DNA from: JAVBJV01 sp031546815
GTDB taxonomy: Bacteria; Pseudomonadota; Alphaproteobacteria; Acetobacterales; Acetobacteraceae
DNA length: 30,830 nucleotides
Direction: 5' to 3'
Assembly (NCBI GenBank): GCA_031546815.1
Contig: JAVBJV010000038.1
Coordinates: forward strand, 1-30,830
Positions 6,705 to 15,561 of this stretch are shown here, one piece after another. How positions within the stretch are numbered: the stretch's first letter is position 1; each line of letters opens with the position of its first letter. The translations under genes were made by a program, and so were the position numbers. The notes beneath the pieces were generated by a model. That model was not told where the DNA came from, did not search any database, and was given only the letters and a program-made list of their open reading frames with translations.

Positions 6705-8516
6705 ATGAACGCGATCACCATGCCTTCCTCGGGCGCTTATCGAATTGTCGACCACACCTACGACGCCATCGTCGTGGGCGCCGGCGGTGCGGGGCTGCGT
6801 GCCACGCTGGGCCTCGGCGCTGCCGGGCTGAAGACCGCCTGCATCACCAAGGTGTTCCCCACCCGCAGCCACACCGTGGCGGCACAGGGCGGGATCAGCG
6901 CCTCGCTGGGCAATATGGGCGAGGACAACTGGCGCTGGCACATGTACGACACCGTAAAGGGGTCGGACTGGCTGGGTGACCAGGACGCCATTGAATACAT
7001 GTGCCGCGAAGCGGTGCCGGCGATTCACGAACTGGAACATTTCGGCGTTCCGTTCAGCCGCACCGAAGACGGCAAGATCTATCAGCGTCCGTTCGGCGGA
7101 CACATGAAGAATTTCGGCGAAAGCCCGGTCAACCGCGCCTGCGCGGCAGCGGACCGCACCGGCCACGCCATTCTGCACACGCTGTATCAGCAGTCGCTGA
7201 AGCATGAAGTGGAATTCTTCGTCGAGTACTTCGCGCTCGACCTGATCATGGACGAAGAAGGCGCATGCCGCGGCGTGATGGCTTGGTGTCTGGAAGATGG
7301 CTCGATGCACCGCTTCCGCGCCCAGACCGTGGTGCTGGCGACGGGCGGTTACGGCCGCGCGTATTTCTCGTGCACCTCGGCACATACCTGCACGGGCGAT
7401 GGCTCGGGCATGACGCTGCGTGCCGGTCTGCCGGCGCAGGACATGGAATTTGTGCAGTTCCACCCGACCGGCATTTACGGCGCGGGCTGTTTGATCACCG
7501 AAGGCGCGCGTGGCGAAGGCGGCTATCTGACCAACGGCAACGGCGAGCGTTTCATGGAACGCTATGCGCCAACCGCGAAGGATCTGGCCAGCCGCGACGT
7601 GGTGTCGCGTTCGATGACGGTGGAAATTCTGGAAGGCCGTGGCGTCGGCAAGAACAAGGACCACATCATGCTCCACCTGGAGCATCTGGGGGCCGACATC
7701 CTGCACGAACGCCTGCCGGGCATTTCGGAAACCGCGAAAGTGTTCTCGGGCGTCGACGTGACGAAGGAACCGATCCCGGTGCTGCCGACCGTGCATTACA
7801 ACATGGGCGGTATCCCGACCAATTATCACACCGAAGTGCTGCGCCCGACGGCCTCGAACCCGGACGCCATCGTCCCGGGCCTGATGGCGGTGGGTGAAGC
7901 TGCGTGCGTGTCGGTGCATGGTGCGAACCGTCTGGGCACCAACTCGCTGCTCGATCTGGTGGTGTTCGGTCGTGCGGCGGCGCTGCGCGCTGCGGCGACC
8001 ATCAAGCCGGGCGCCACGCAGAAGCCGCTGCCGCCCAAGGCCGGTGAAGCGGCGCTGGAACGGTTCGACCGTGTCCGCCATGCGAAGGGCGGCACCAAGG
8101 TGGCCGACCTGCGTCTGGACATGCAGCGTTCGATGCAGCTGCACGCGGCGGTGTTCCGCAACAGCAAATCGCTGACCGAAGGCGTCTGCAAGATGCAGAA
8201 GATTTTCAGTGGCCTGTCGGATATGCAGGTGACCGATCGCTCGCTGATCTGGAACTCGGATCTGGTGGAAGCGCTGGAACTGGAAAACCTGATGCTGAAC
8301 GCGATGACGACCATCGTCGGCGCGGAAGCGCGCAAGGAAAGCCGTGGCGCCCAGGCGCACGACGACTTCCCGGATCGCGATGACGCAAACTGGATGAAGC
8401 ACACGCTGGCCACCATCGACGACAAGGGCAACGTGGCGCTGGATTATCGCCCGGTGAAGATGGAGACCCTGACGGACGAAGTCTCGGTCTTCCCGCCGAA
8501 GAAGCGCGTGTACTGA
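6705..8516 (+). CDS. sdhA: Succinate dehydrogenase flavoprotein subunit
   Basis: A 603-aa catalytic subunit that oxidises succinate to fumarate on the cytosolic side of complex II. The Rossmann FAD motif VVGAGGAGLRA lies at 23-33. H56 in RSHTVAAQGG is the covalent FAD attachment histidine. Further family signatures are GGHMKNFGE, HPTGIYGAGCLITEGARGEGG, the catalytic region RSMTVEI, and HGANRLGTNSLLDLVVFGRAA near the C-terminal third. Length matches the roughly 590-600 aa norm. The 79-bp gap after sdhD contains a small hairpin (GGCCAC-N5-GTGGCC) but no terminator, so the operon continues. sdhB starts 13 bp after its stop. Confidence 0.98.
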   Translation: MNAITMPSSGAYRIVDHTYDAIVVGAGGAGLRATLGLGAAGLKTACITKVFPTRSHTVAAQGGISASLGNMGEDNWRWHMYDTVKGSDWLGDQDAIEYMCREAVPAIHELEHFGVPFSRTEDGKIYQRPFGGHMKNFGESPVNRACAAADRTGHAILHTLYQQSLKHEVEFFVEYFALDLIMDEEGACRGVMAWCLEDGSMHRFRAQTVVLATGGYGRAYFSCTSAHTCTGDGSGMTLRAGLPAQDMEFVQFHPTGIYGAGCLITEGARGEGGYLTNGNGERFMERYAPTAKDLASRDVVSRSMTVEILEGRGVGKNKDHIMLHLEHLGADILHERLPGISETAKVFSGVDVTKEPIPVLPTVHYNMGGIPTNYHTEVLRPTASNPDAIVPGLMAVGEAACVSVHGANRLGTNSLLDLVVFGRAAALRAAATIKPGATQKPLPPKAGEAALERFDRVRHAKGGTKVADLRLDMQRSMQLHAAVFRNSKSLTEGVCKMQKIFSGLSDMQVTDRSLIWNSDLVEALELENLMLNAMTTIVGAEARKESRGAQAHDDFPDRDDANWMKHTLATIDDKGNVALDYRPVKMETLTDEVSVFPPKKRVY

Positions 8517-8529
8517 GGGGGCTGGCACT

Positions 8530-9312
8530 ATGGCGAATTTCACACTGCCCGCGAATTCCAAGATCACCGAGGGCAAGACCTACAAGGCGCCGGCCGGCGC
8601 CACGCGGGTCCGCGAGTTCAAGATCTATCGCTGGAGCCCCGATGACGAGGCGAACCCGCGCATGGATACGTACGAGGTCGATCTGGACCAGTGCGGTCCG
8701 ATGGTCCTCGACGCGCTGATCAAGATCAAGAACGAAGTCGACACCACGCTGACCTTCCGCCGTTCGTGCCGCGAAGGCATCTGCGGTTCGTGCGCGATGA
8801 ACATCGACGGCACTAACACGCTGGCCTGCCTGTGCGACATCGGCGAGATCGAAGGCACCGTGAAGATCAACCCGCTGCCGCATATGCCGGTGGTGAAGGA
8901 TCTGGTGCCCGACCTGAACCAGGCCTATGCGCAGTATCGCTCGGTCGAACCCTGGCTGCAGTCCGACACGCCGCCGCCGCCGGATGGCGAACGCCTGCAG
9001 AGCAAGGAAGAACGCGCGAAGCTGGACGGCATGTGGGAGTGCATTCTGTGCTTCTGCTGCTCGACCTCGTGCCCGTCCTATTGGTGGAACGGCGACCGGT
9101 ATCTCGGCCCGGCCGTGCTGCTGGCGGCGTACCGGTGGATTGCTGACAGCCGCGACGAACGCACCGGCGAACGTCTGGATGCGCTGGAAGATCCGTTCAA
9201 GCTGTACCGTTGCCACACGATCATGAACTGCACGAAGACCTGCCCGAAGGGGCTGAACCCGGCCAAGGCGATCGGCGAGATCAAGAAGCTGATGCTGGAA
9301 CGCCAGGTTTAA
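8530..9312 (+). CDS. sdhB: Succinate dehydrogenase iron-sulfur subunit
   Basis: A 260-aa electron-transfer subunit carrying three Fe-S clusters from SdhA to quinone. The [2Fe-2S] ligands are C80, C85, C88 and C100 (SCREGICGSCAMN...LAC). The [4Fe-4S]/[3Fe-4S] ligands lie in CILCFCCSTSCPSYWW and CHTIMNCTKTCPKGLNP. The fold is a plant-type ferredoxin N-domain plus an alpha-helical ferredoxin C-domain. It is the last gene of sdhCDAB and is followed 24 bp later by a strong terminator. Confidence 0.98.
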   Translation: MANFTLPANSKITEGKTYKAPAGATRVREFKIYRWSPDDEANPRMDTYEVDLDQCGPMVLDALIKIKNEVDTTLTFRRSCREGICGSCAMNIDGTNTLACLCDIGEIEGTVKINPLPHMPVVKDLVPDLNQAYAQYRSVEPWLQSDTPPPPDGERLQSKEERAKLDGMWECILCFCCSTSCPSYWWNGDRYLGPAVLLAAYRWIADSRDERTGERLDALEDPFKLYRCHTIMNCTKTCPKGLNPAKAIGEIKKLMLERQV

Positions 9313-9336
9313 GCCCATTCCATTGGAATGAAGCTG

Positions 9337-9365
9337 AAGCGGAGCCGGAAAAGGCTCCGCTTTTT
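9337..9365 (+). terminator. Rho-independent terminator of sdhCDAB
   Basis: A perfect stem AAGCGGAGCC (9337-9346) pairs with GGCTCCGCTT (9353-9362) around a GGAAAA loop, and the T-run extends to 9365. Confidence 0.93.
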
Positions 9366-9804
9366 GTTTGTGGGACCGTTTTGACGCCAGCTCCCGGGCA
9401 AGATGGCTCGCGGATACGTACCCACAGATCTGCCTGGTTGTACTCATGGCCCGGGGTTAATGCTTCGGGCGCCACCCAAAGTAGCCAAAGCCATTAAGGT
9501 AATTATTTACCGTATTTTATAATCTCAACACAAACATGAATTATATTACATATATCAGATAAGAAATATAGCGTGGAAATTTTTGTAAAAAATCTACTAA
9601 TAGGCTTTTTGCAAAAGGGGTATTAAGTTTCTCTGCAGTTAATTAAGAATAAAAACCTATTACTTTTGTAAGGATGCTTGAAACCCTTCATTAACACAAC
9701 GAATGGTTGAATTACTAATTTCAATTAACCAATTCAGAATTAATCAACGATCGTTCTGTTTCAGTATAAAAGATTTTGGAAATTTAAGAGAGGTTGTGCT
9801 CTAA
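9366..9804. promoter_or_regulatory. AT-rich intergenic region with autotransporter promoter
   Basis: This 439-bp stretch contains no convincing gene. From about 9490 it becomes strikingly AT-rich compared with both neighbours. It includes a GGTAA-N4-TTACC inverted repeat (9498-9511) and a 10-bp palindrome AACGATCGTT (9746-9755). TATAAA (9765-9770) may be the -10 box, and GAGAGG (9788-9793), 11 nt before the ATG at 9805, the ribosome site. The base composition suggests silencing-type DNA or acquired sequence; no specific binding protein is recognised. Confidence 0.55.
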
Positions 9805-12800
9805 ATGAGTTTTCCAACACATCGTTCTGTATTGCTGATGCATGCAGCCGGCATGGCGCTACTTGTGGGTTTGAGCGGTCCGGCTCTGTCGCAGACATAT
9901 GAAATTACTTATGGCCCGGGTGCCCCAGTTTCCATCACAGTGCCGACGACTGTGACGGCGACCGGCAGTAACAGTGGTATTCTGATCGATGGCGCAACCG
10001 TCAGTTATGATCAGTTGGGTCTGTCCACCTCCGGTATCACTGCGGTTGGTGTCACGCTGTCGGGAACCGGCCAGAGCTTCACGATAACCGGCACAGGTGC
10101 ACGTAGTACGATTGCGACACTCGGGAACGGTGCAAGCGGCATTACCGCCCGGGGCGGGACACTGAACCTGACCAACACGGATGTCTCGACCAACGGCTGG
10201 AGCCGTTCAGACGGTATCGCCCTGCAGGGGAACGCAGTTGCGACCCTGACGAACACGACGGTCGCCACCAACTATGTGGGGGCGAGCAGCAACGCACTGG
10301 GGCAGAATTACGGGATATCGATGTTTGGTACCAGCCGGTTGACGATGACCGGCGGTTCTGTGTCGACCAAAGGGTATTGGGCCAGCGCTGTGGATATCAG
10401 CGATACGGCCAGCGCGACCTTCAACAATGTTGCCATCACGACCTACCTTGCGGATGGCGCGGCACCGGGCGGAACGGCGGCGGCGGGCATTCGCCTGCGT
10501 TCGGCCGGAACGGCGGTGACCGTTAATGGCGGGTCGATCACCACCAGCGGCATGTCGTCCTGGGGGATCTTCGCGGATGCGGGGGCTGTCAACATCCTTG
10601 TGGATGGGACCACCATCAAGACGACCGGCGACCAGGCGAGCGCGGTGCGGGGTAATGGCATTGTCACCATCCGCAATGCCAATCTGACCACCACGGGGGC
10701 CAGCGCCACGGCGGTCTTCGGCAGCGGGACCATCACGATCAGCGATACCACGATTGCGACCGGAAAATATGCCATCATCGGTGGCAAGAACAGTGCGCAC
10801 GGGGTGCAGATCGACAATTCGACCAACCTGACGATGACCAATGTCGCTGTCACGCTGAACGGCAAGAACTCGCAGGGTGTCTGGGTTCTCGCCAGCGGGG
10901 CGCTTGGGAGCGGGGTGGTGGATGTTACCGGCGGCTCCTTTACGGTCGTCAGCACGGCCGTGACGTCGAATGGTATGGTGATCTCGGCGGGGCGGGCCAA
11001 TGTGTCGGGTACTGTGTTCAATATCAACGCGGCGGCCGGTGTGGTCGCGACCACTGGGATTACGGCTAATAACGGCAGCCAGGTGTCGGTCAGCGGGGCG
11101 GCGTTCAACATGCAGAAATCGTCGATCGGGGTGGTTTCCTCGGGCGCGGGCACGCTGCTGACGCTGCAGGCCGGCACGAGGATCGAGAACGTTGACGGAG
11201 CCAACGGCTATGGCGGTGATGTGAATTCGGGCGGTGCGCTGGTTCTGGACAATAGTACGGTCACGACCGGCGGCGCCACGGGACATGGCTTACGCATCCG
11301 CGATGGTGCAACTGCAACGCTGCAGAACGGGGCGAGCATTACAGCAAATGGCCTTAATGCTGTGGCCATTTATGTAGAAGGCGCAACGGCAGCCACCGCC
11401 AATACGCTGACGGCGGGGACCAGCACGATCACCAGCACACAGGGCGCGGCGCTGCTGATGCGCGGTGGGACCGCGCAGGCGACATTGACGAATGCGAATG
11501 TCACGGGTGCTTCGGCGCTGTTCGATGTGTCGAACTATGTCTCCGGTGGTACGCCGGACCCCACTAATCCCGGCAGCCTGAGTGTGACGGCCAGTAATTC
11601 GCGGCTGACCGGTGCGGCCAGGCCCGGTGCGGCGGAGACGGTTCTGGATGTTACCCTGAACAACAACTCGTTGTGGACGGTGCAATGGGCAAGCCCCCCC
11701 CCGGGTGCGCGTGATCCGCAGGACATGTCGCGCGTTACCAACCTGACAAACAATGACAGTCTGGTGACGTTCGCTGCATTTCCGGGCGATTCGTTCACCC
11801 TGCTGCTGGTTGATCGCGATTACACGGCTTCGGGCAATGCGCGGCTGCTGCTGAACACGCGTTTAAACGAAGGTGGTACGCAGCTGAACCAGTACACTGA
11901 TCGCCTGGTTGTGAACGGCAACGTGACCGGCACGACCATGGTATCGGTGAACAATGTCAGCGGCACGGGTGCGCTGACATCGGCGGATGGCACTAATCAT
12001 GCGGCTGAAGGGATCTCGCTGGTACAGGTTGGTGGCACGGCGAGCGCGGACAGCTTCAGGCTGGCGGGTGATTACGTGGTGGTCGACGGCACGTATCAGT
12101 ACCGGATGTATGCGTATGGTCCGGGGTCGAGCAACGGTGCGGCGGATGTCAGCCAGAATCTGACTACGAATAGCAGCGGCACGCAGTGGGATTATCGTCT
12201 GCAGGCCGCGCTGATGCCACCGCCGGAACCCGACCCGCAGCCAGGTCCGCAACCGAAGCCACAGCCAACGCCGCGGCCGGTGCTGGCGCCCGAAGTTCCT
12301 GCGTTCCTGTCGATCGGTAATGCGCTGTTCAATGCGGGGATGCAGAACATCGACAATCTGCACCGCCGTCTGGGCGAAGTGCGTGACGACCGCCGTCTGG
12401 GCCGCGACACCGGCGTGGGCGAGGCGTTCATGCGCGGGTTCGGCGGTACGTCGACCTATCACAGCAACCGCAGCATGTACGACTACGGCTACGACGCCGA
12501 TATCGATTACGCGGGCGTGCAACTGGGCGGCAACGTGTTCTCGTATCGCAGCAACACGGCAACGGTGCGTGTTGGTCTTGCGGCAACGCTGGGCGAGCTG
12601 CGCGTCACGCCGGATCTGCACGGGTTCGGGACCAGCAAGAGCGAACTGAACACCTATAACGGTGCGCTCTATGTGACGTATCAGGCGGATAGCGGGTTCT
12701 ATGTCGATGGCTCGCTTGGGTATGGGTTCTTCGATGGCGATGTTTCGGTCGGGGTGGATGGTGCGCGTCCGGCGGGCAATGTTGCGGATGTGCGCGGCAC

Positions 12801-13266
12801 CAGCCTGACCTCATCGCTGGAAGTGGGTATGCCGATTCAGCTGGGGTTGGGCGGTCTGTTCCTGGAACCGCAGGCGCAGCTGGTGTTCCAGCGGCTGAGC
12901 TTCGACAATGTGACCGACCGTGTGAACAACACGCCGGTCGACTTTGGGATGCAGAACCAGCTGATCGGCCGATTGGGGGCGCGGCTTGGCCGCCCATTCC
13001 AGATCGGTGAGCAGCAGATGATCACGCCGTATGCGAAGGTGAATATCCTGCATGGATTCCTGGACGCCAACACGCTGCATGTCGGTGTTGCGCGGAATGC
13101 GTTCACGGCGGGCGAATACGGAACATCGCTGCAAGTTGGCGGCGGTGTGAACGCGACGCTGACGAAGAACGTGTCGGTGTATGCAGACGGTGCGTGGCAG
13201 ACGGACCTTGGCAACAGCGGCTTTAGCGGCTGGCTGGCGAGCGGCGGTCTACGTGTGACGTTCTGA
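9805..13266 (+). CDS. Autotransporter (type Va) with beta-helical passenger
   Basis: A 1153-aa surface protein. A signal peptide (about 1-29, ending GPALSQ) leads into a passenger of about 770 residues dominated by Thr, Ser, Asn, Gly and Ala. Degenerate beta-strand repeats such as ATLTNTTVAT, LTMTGGSVST, ATFNNVAITT and LTMTNVAVTL are typical of a pertactin-like right-handed beta-helix. A proline-rich hinge (about 803-832, PEPDPQPGPQPKPQPTPRP) precedes the roughly 285-residue C-terminal beta-barrel, which ends GGLRVTF with the expected terminal aromatic. The passenger would be exported across the outer membrane through the barrel; adhesion or biofilm roles are usual but not shown. No protease catalytic motif or RGD is apparent. 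It is monocistronic, with its own AT-rich promoter region and terminator. Confidence 0.93.
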   Translation: MSFPTHRSVLLMHAAGMALLVGLSGPALSQTYEITYGPGAPVSITVPTTVTATGSNSGILIDGATVSYDQLGLSTSGITAVGVTLSGTGQSFTITGTGARSTIATLGNGASGITARGGTLNLTNTDVSTNGWSRSDGIALQGNAVATLTNTTVATNYVGASSNALGQNYGISMFGTSRLTMTGGSVSTKGYWASAVDISDTASATFNNVAITTYLADGAAPGGTAAAGIRLRSAGTAVTVNGGSITTSGMSSWGIFADAGAVNILVDGTTIKTTGDQASAVRGNGIVTIRNANLTTTGASATAVFGSGTITISDTTIATGKYAIIGGKNSAHGVQIDNSTNLTMTNVAVTLNGKNSQGVWVLASGALGSGVVDVTGGSFTVVSTAVTSNGMVISAGRANVSGTVFNINAAAGVVATTGITANNGSQVSVSGAAFNMQKSSIGVVSSGAGTLLTLQAGTRIENVDGANGYGGDVNSGGALVLDNSTVTTGGATGHGLRIRDGATATLQNGASITANGLNAVAIYVEGATAATANTLTAGTSTITSTQGAALLMRGGTAQATLTNANVTGASALFDVSNYVSGGTPDPTNPGSLSVTASNSRLTGAARPGAAETVLDVTLNNNSLWTVQWASPPPGARDPQDMSRVTNLTNNDSLVTFAAFPGDSFTLLLVDRDYTASGNARLLLNTRLNEGGTQLNQYTDRLVVNGNVTGTTMVSVNNVSGTGALTSADGTNHAAEGISLVQVGGTASADSFRLAGDYVVVDGTYQYRMYAYGPGSSNGAADVSQNLTTNSSGTQWDYRLQAALMPPPEPDPQPGPQPKPQPTPRPVLAPEVPAFLSIGNALFNAGMQNIDNLHRRLGEVRDDRRLGRDTGVGEAFMRGFGGTSTYHSNRSMYDYGYDADIDYAGVQLGGNVFSYRSNTATVRVGLAATLGELRVTPDLHGFGTSKSELNTYNGALYVTYQADSGFYVDGSLGYGFFDGDVSVGVDGARPAGNVADVRGTSLTSSLEVGMPIQLGLGGLFLEPQAQLVFQRLSFDNVTDRVNNTPVDFGMQNQLIGRLGARLGRPFQIGEQQMITPYAKVNILHGFLDANTLHVGVARNAFTAGEYGTSLQVGGGVNATLTKNVSVYADGAWQTDLGNSGFSGWLASGGLRVTF

Positions 13267-13290
13267 TCTGGCGTGAATCGGCTGCAACAG

Positions 13291-13318
13291 AAAAGCGCCC
13301 CACAAGGGGCGCTTTTTT
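13291..13318 (+). terminator. Rho-independent terminator after autotransporter
   Basis: A perfect 11-bp stem AAAAGCGCCCC (13291-13301) pairs with GGGGCGCTTTT (13306-13316) around ACAA, with Ts continuing to 13318. Confidence 0.95.
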
Positions 13319-13673
13319 CATGGACGGCAATGCGAACGCGTATGGCCGATGCTGGAATGCAAAAATGCATGAAGCAATCACGCAAGATAAGCAGGGTGAA
13401 GCAGGAAGATTGAGCCACATTTTATTAAATTGTGTAACAGTATGTTGCAGCATGACTTACCGTCATATCTGGCCTGCTATTCTGAATGTCTTGGTGTTAT
13501 TGAGTTTCAATACGCCGAAGCGTAGCAACTTTACCAAGTTCCAGATCGCTTTGTTCTTGTGCGTTACAACAAGAAGCTGCGGTTCTGCCGACTGAATACA
13601 CACAAACAACATCTGGCATGAGCGCGTTTGTTCAACTCGAAGGGCTGTGTCCTTCGTTCCGAGTATCAAGAAT
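13319..13673. other. Intergenic region upstream of carbonic anhydrase
   Basis: This 355-bp stretch, richer in A+T than its neighbours, has no supported gene. A 91-codon open frame in it has no ribosome site and an implausible composition. A hairpin CGAAGG-N7-CCTTCG (13638-13656) lies just upstream of the carbonic anhydrase start and could affect its translation. Confidence 0.4.
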
Positions 13674-14432
13674 ATGCATCGTCGTCGTATACTGAAGGGG
13701 TTTGCGGGCCTCGCGCTGTGCCTGCTTTGCGTGTCTGCCGCACGCGCCACCGAAGGGGCGCACTGGGATTATGAAGGCGGCGCACACGGCCCGTCCCATT
13801 GGGCGGAGCTGGATGCCTCGAACCGGGTCTGCTCGGTCGGGTCGCAGCAGTCTCCGATCGCCATCACCGGATCGGTCGAGGCGGATCTGCCGTCGTTGAA
13901 GGTTGGCTGGAAGTCCGCGGTCGATACGATCGTGAATAACGGGCACACAATTCAGGTGAACGCCGCTGCTGGTGGGATACTTGAAGTCGGCGGCGAAAAC
14001 TTCGAACTGCTGCAGTTCCACTTCCATCACCCAAGCGAACACACGATCGACGGCAAGAACTTCGCGATGGAAGCGCATTTTGTGCATCGTCACAGTTCGG
14101 GATCTTTGGGGGTGCTGGGCGTTCTGCTGACGACCGGCGGAGAGAATGCGGTTTTCTCGAAGATTATCTCGACGATGCCGCCGGCGGCCGGGGAACCGGT
14201 GAAAGCCGCCTCGGGGATCGACCCGAATGGATTGCTGCCGGAGCAGCGCCAGTATTACCGGTATTCGGGATCGCTCACCACGCCGCCATGCAGCGAAACG
14301 GTGGACTGGATGCTGCTGGCCGAACCGGTCGCGGTGGCCGATGCGGATGTGGCGGCGTTTGCCCGGCTCTATCCATCGAACGCCAGGCCGGTGCAGCAGC
14401 TTGACCGGCGGTTTGTGCTGCACTCGCACTGA
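13674..14432 (+). CDS. Secreted alpha-type carbonic anhydrase
   Basis: A 252-aa periplasmic zinc enzyme interconverting CO2 and bicarbonate. The N-terminus MHRRRILKGFAGLALCLLCVSAARA is a signal peptide whose RRRILK resembles a Tat motif. The mature part starts near HWDYEGGAHGPSHWAELD, then SQQSPIAI, both classic alpha-CA features. Zinc ligands are H116 and H118 in QFHFHHPSEH and H135 in MEAHFVH; the gate residues E/T in SLTTPPCSETVDW are present. An in-frame GTG at 13647 would add nine residues and is closely preceded by AAGGG, so the start is uncertain. An imperfectly terminating hairpin and then a DoxX-like gene follow. Confidence 0.93.
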   Translation: MHRRRILKGFAGLALCLLCVSAARATEGAHWDYEGGAHGPSHWAELDASNRVCSVGSQQSPIAITGSVEADLPSLKVGWKSAVDTIVNNGHTIQVNAAAGGILEVGGENFELLQFHFHHPSEHTIDGKNFAMEAHFVHRHSSGSLGVLGVLLTTGGENAVFSKIISTMPPAAGEPVKAASGIDPNGLLPEQRQYYRYSGSLTTPPCSETVDWMLLAEPVAVADADVAAFARLYPSNARPVQQLDRRFVLHSH

Positions 14433-14442
14433 ACGCCTGAAG

Positions 14443-14476
14443 ATGCGCGGCATGGGGAAATCCGTGCCGCGCATTT
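14443..14476 (+). terminator. Hairpin after carbonic anhydrase, possible terminator
   Basis: A perfect 10-bp stem ATGCGCGGCA (14443-14452) and TGCCGCGCAT (14465-14474) encloses a 12-nt loop. Only three Ts follow, so termination may be partial and the downstream DoxX-like gene could be co-transcribed. Confidence 0.55.
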
Positions 14477-14563
14477 GCCTTGGGGCGGGAATAATGATGA
14501 AATATTGGCCGGTTTAATATGCGCGGCTCTTTTGCGGGGCCGTGGTGAGAGTTGTATTTTCTG

Positions 14564-14947
14564 ATGTCCGATATTGCCCTGCTGTGTGGTCGCGTGTTGC
14601 TGATGCTGACTTTTCTTATGCTCGGCATTAATGGGCTGCAGGTATGGCCGTCCGAACATCTGCATATCGCCACACGGCTTGGCGTGCCGGGCATGGCGTC
14701 GGCGGTGGCCTTTCTGGCGGTGTATCTGCTGGTGCCAGTGCTGATCATGCTGGGCTGGCGCGCGCGGCTGCTTGCGATGCTGCTGGTTGCCGTCACGCTG
14801 ATCGACTGGTTTGCCGGTGGGCGCGACTGGGCATTAGCGCAGCGACTGGGGTTGCTGGGGACGTTGCTGTCGCTGGCGCCAAGTCTGGGGGGCCTGTTGC
14901 TGCTGGTCGGCGCAGGCAGCGGACGCTACGCGCTGCGCCCCGACTGA
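14564..14947 (+). CDS. DoxX-like small integral membrane protein
   Basis: A 127-aa, very hydrophobic protein with about four transmembrane helices (roughly 4-24, 43-65, 66-85 and 95-118). The opening LLCGRVLLMLTFLMLGINGL and the GVPGMASAVAFLAVYLLVPV segment match the DoxX/DoxD-like group, inner-membrane proteins of mostly unknown function that are sometimes linked to redox or thiol stress. The ATG at 14564 has GAGAG 12 nt upstream; a TTG four codons earlier also opens the frame. It lies 131 bp after the carbonic anhydrase gene on the same strand. Confidence 0.75.
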   Translation: MSDIALLCGRVLLMLTFLMLGINGLQVWPSEHLHIATRLGVPGMASAVAFLAVYLLVPVLIMLGWRARLLAMLLVAVTLIDWFAGGRDWALAQRLGLLGTLLSLAPSLGGLLLLVGAGSGRYALRPD

Positions 14948-14978
14948 CGGGGCAAGCCTAATTATCGTAATTTGAAGA

Positions 14979-15026
14979 TTGCAATGATTTTAGAATTTAC
15001 TATAACTATGAATGAACATCGTTCAT
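14979..15026 (+). promoter_or_regulatory. Predicted promoter and operator of the lipoprotein operon
   Basis: A -35 like TTGCAA (14979-14984) and a -10 like TATAAC (15001-15006) are spaced 16 bp apart in an AT-rich stretch. Just downstream, at the expected start of transcription, lies a perfect inverted repeat ATGAAC-ATC-GTTCAT (15012-15026). That placement fits a repressor operator. The regulator is unknown. Confidence 0.5.
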
Positions 15027-15054
15027 AAACATTGTTTTATCAAAAGGCGATATC

Positions 15055-15561
15055 ATGTGGTCAGCCTGGTCCTTTCTGTTTTTCCGCATCGGGGTGGCTA
15101 CAACGTCGCTTGTAAATCGCGAATTGATTACTTTTTATCTACGCCGCTGCCGTGTCGGTCTTCTGTTGGCAGCAACATTGCCGCTGGCAGGTTGTGGCGA
15201 TTGTTTGAAATTCAGCTGGGGCGGTGGCTCCAATTGTTCAGATGCCGAGGCTGTTGGCACGATCGCACTGTTGGCCCCGGTCGCCGTGGTGGCGCTGCCG
15301 TTCATTCTGGTCGGGCTGGCCGCCGACGGGATTGGCGACTCTGGTGCCGCTCCCGATAGTCCCCCCCGAAATACTTCGGCCGTCGTTCGTCCCGCTGCCC
15401 CGCAACCCAATATTCGCGCCGTGCGTGAATGCCGCCCTGGTGCGGCAAGCTGCGTGGTCAGAGTCTCCTGCCCAACCGGTGCGGCGCAGTGTGTCATTCC
15501 CAGTATCAACCGATCCTGCCCTGGTGGGCAGAAATGCGAATTCCAGGTGGTGCAACCATGA
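15055..15561 (+). CDS. Cys-rich lipoprotein paralogue 1, unknown function
   Basis: I do not recognise this family. The 168-aa reading starts at an ATG with AAAGGCGAT 5-7 nt upstream, but the lipobox LPLAGC then falls at residue 47, long for a signal peptide; a TTG at 15124 would give a normal 24-residue signal but lacks a ribosome site. After the lipidated cysteine come CGDCLKFS and a second C-S-D-A-E block, a hydrophobic segment of about 20 residues (IALLAPVAVVALPFILVGLA), an Ala/Pro/Asn-rich linker, and a C-terminal six-cysteine domain (AVRECRPGAASCVVRVSCP, then C-V-I-P-S-I-N-R-S-C and G-Q-K-C-E-F). It shares this full plan with the next two genes. The stop overlaps the next start (ATGA). 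Confidence 0.75.
   Translation: MWSAWSFLFFRIGVATTSLVNRELITFYLRRCRVGLLLAATLPLAGCGDCLKFSWGGGSNCSDAEAVGTIALLAPVAVVALPFILVGLAADGIGDSGAAPDSPPRNTSAVVRPAAPQPNIRAVRECRPGAASCVVRVSCPTGAAQCVIPSINRSCPGGQKCEFQVVQP

Noticed and set aside
6558..8576. A 672-codon minus-strand open frame opposite sdhA
   Set aside because: Produced by the GC-rich third positions of sdhA; the composition is typical of antisense frames.
13320..13595. A 91-codon open frame after the autotransporter terminator
   Set aside because: No ribosome site, no family features, and composition unlike the neighbouring genes; treated as intergenic.
13618..13695. A 25-codon upstream frame overlapping the carbonic anhydrase start
   Set aside because: It lacks a ribosome site; its overlap is probably accidental, though a leader peptide cannot be excluded.
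15012..15359. A 115-codon frame starting within the ATGAAC palindrome and overlapping lipoprotein paralogue 1
   Set aside because: It is a shadow in another frame; the lipobox and family domain are in the frame starting at 15055.
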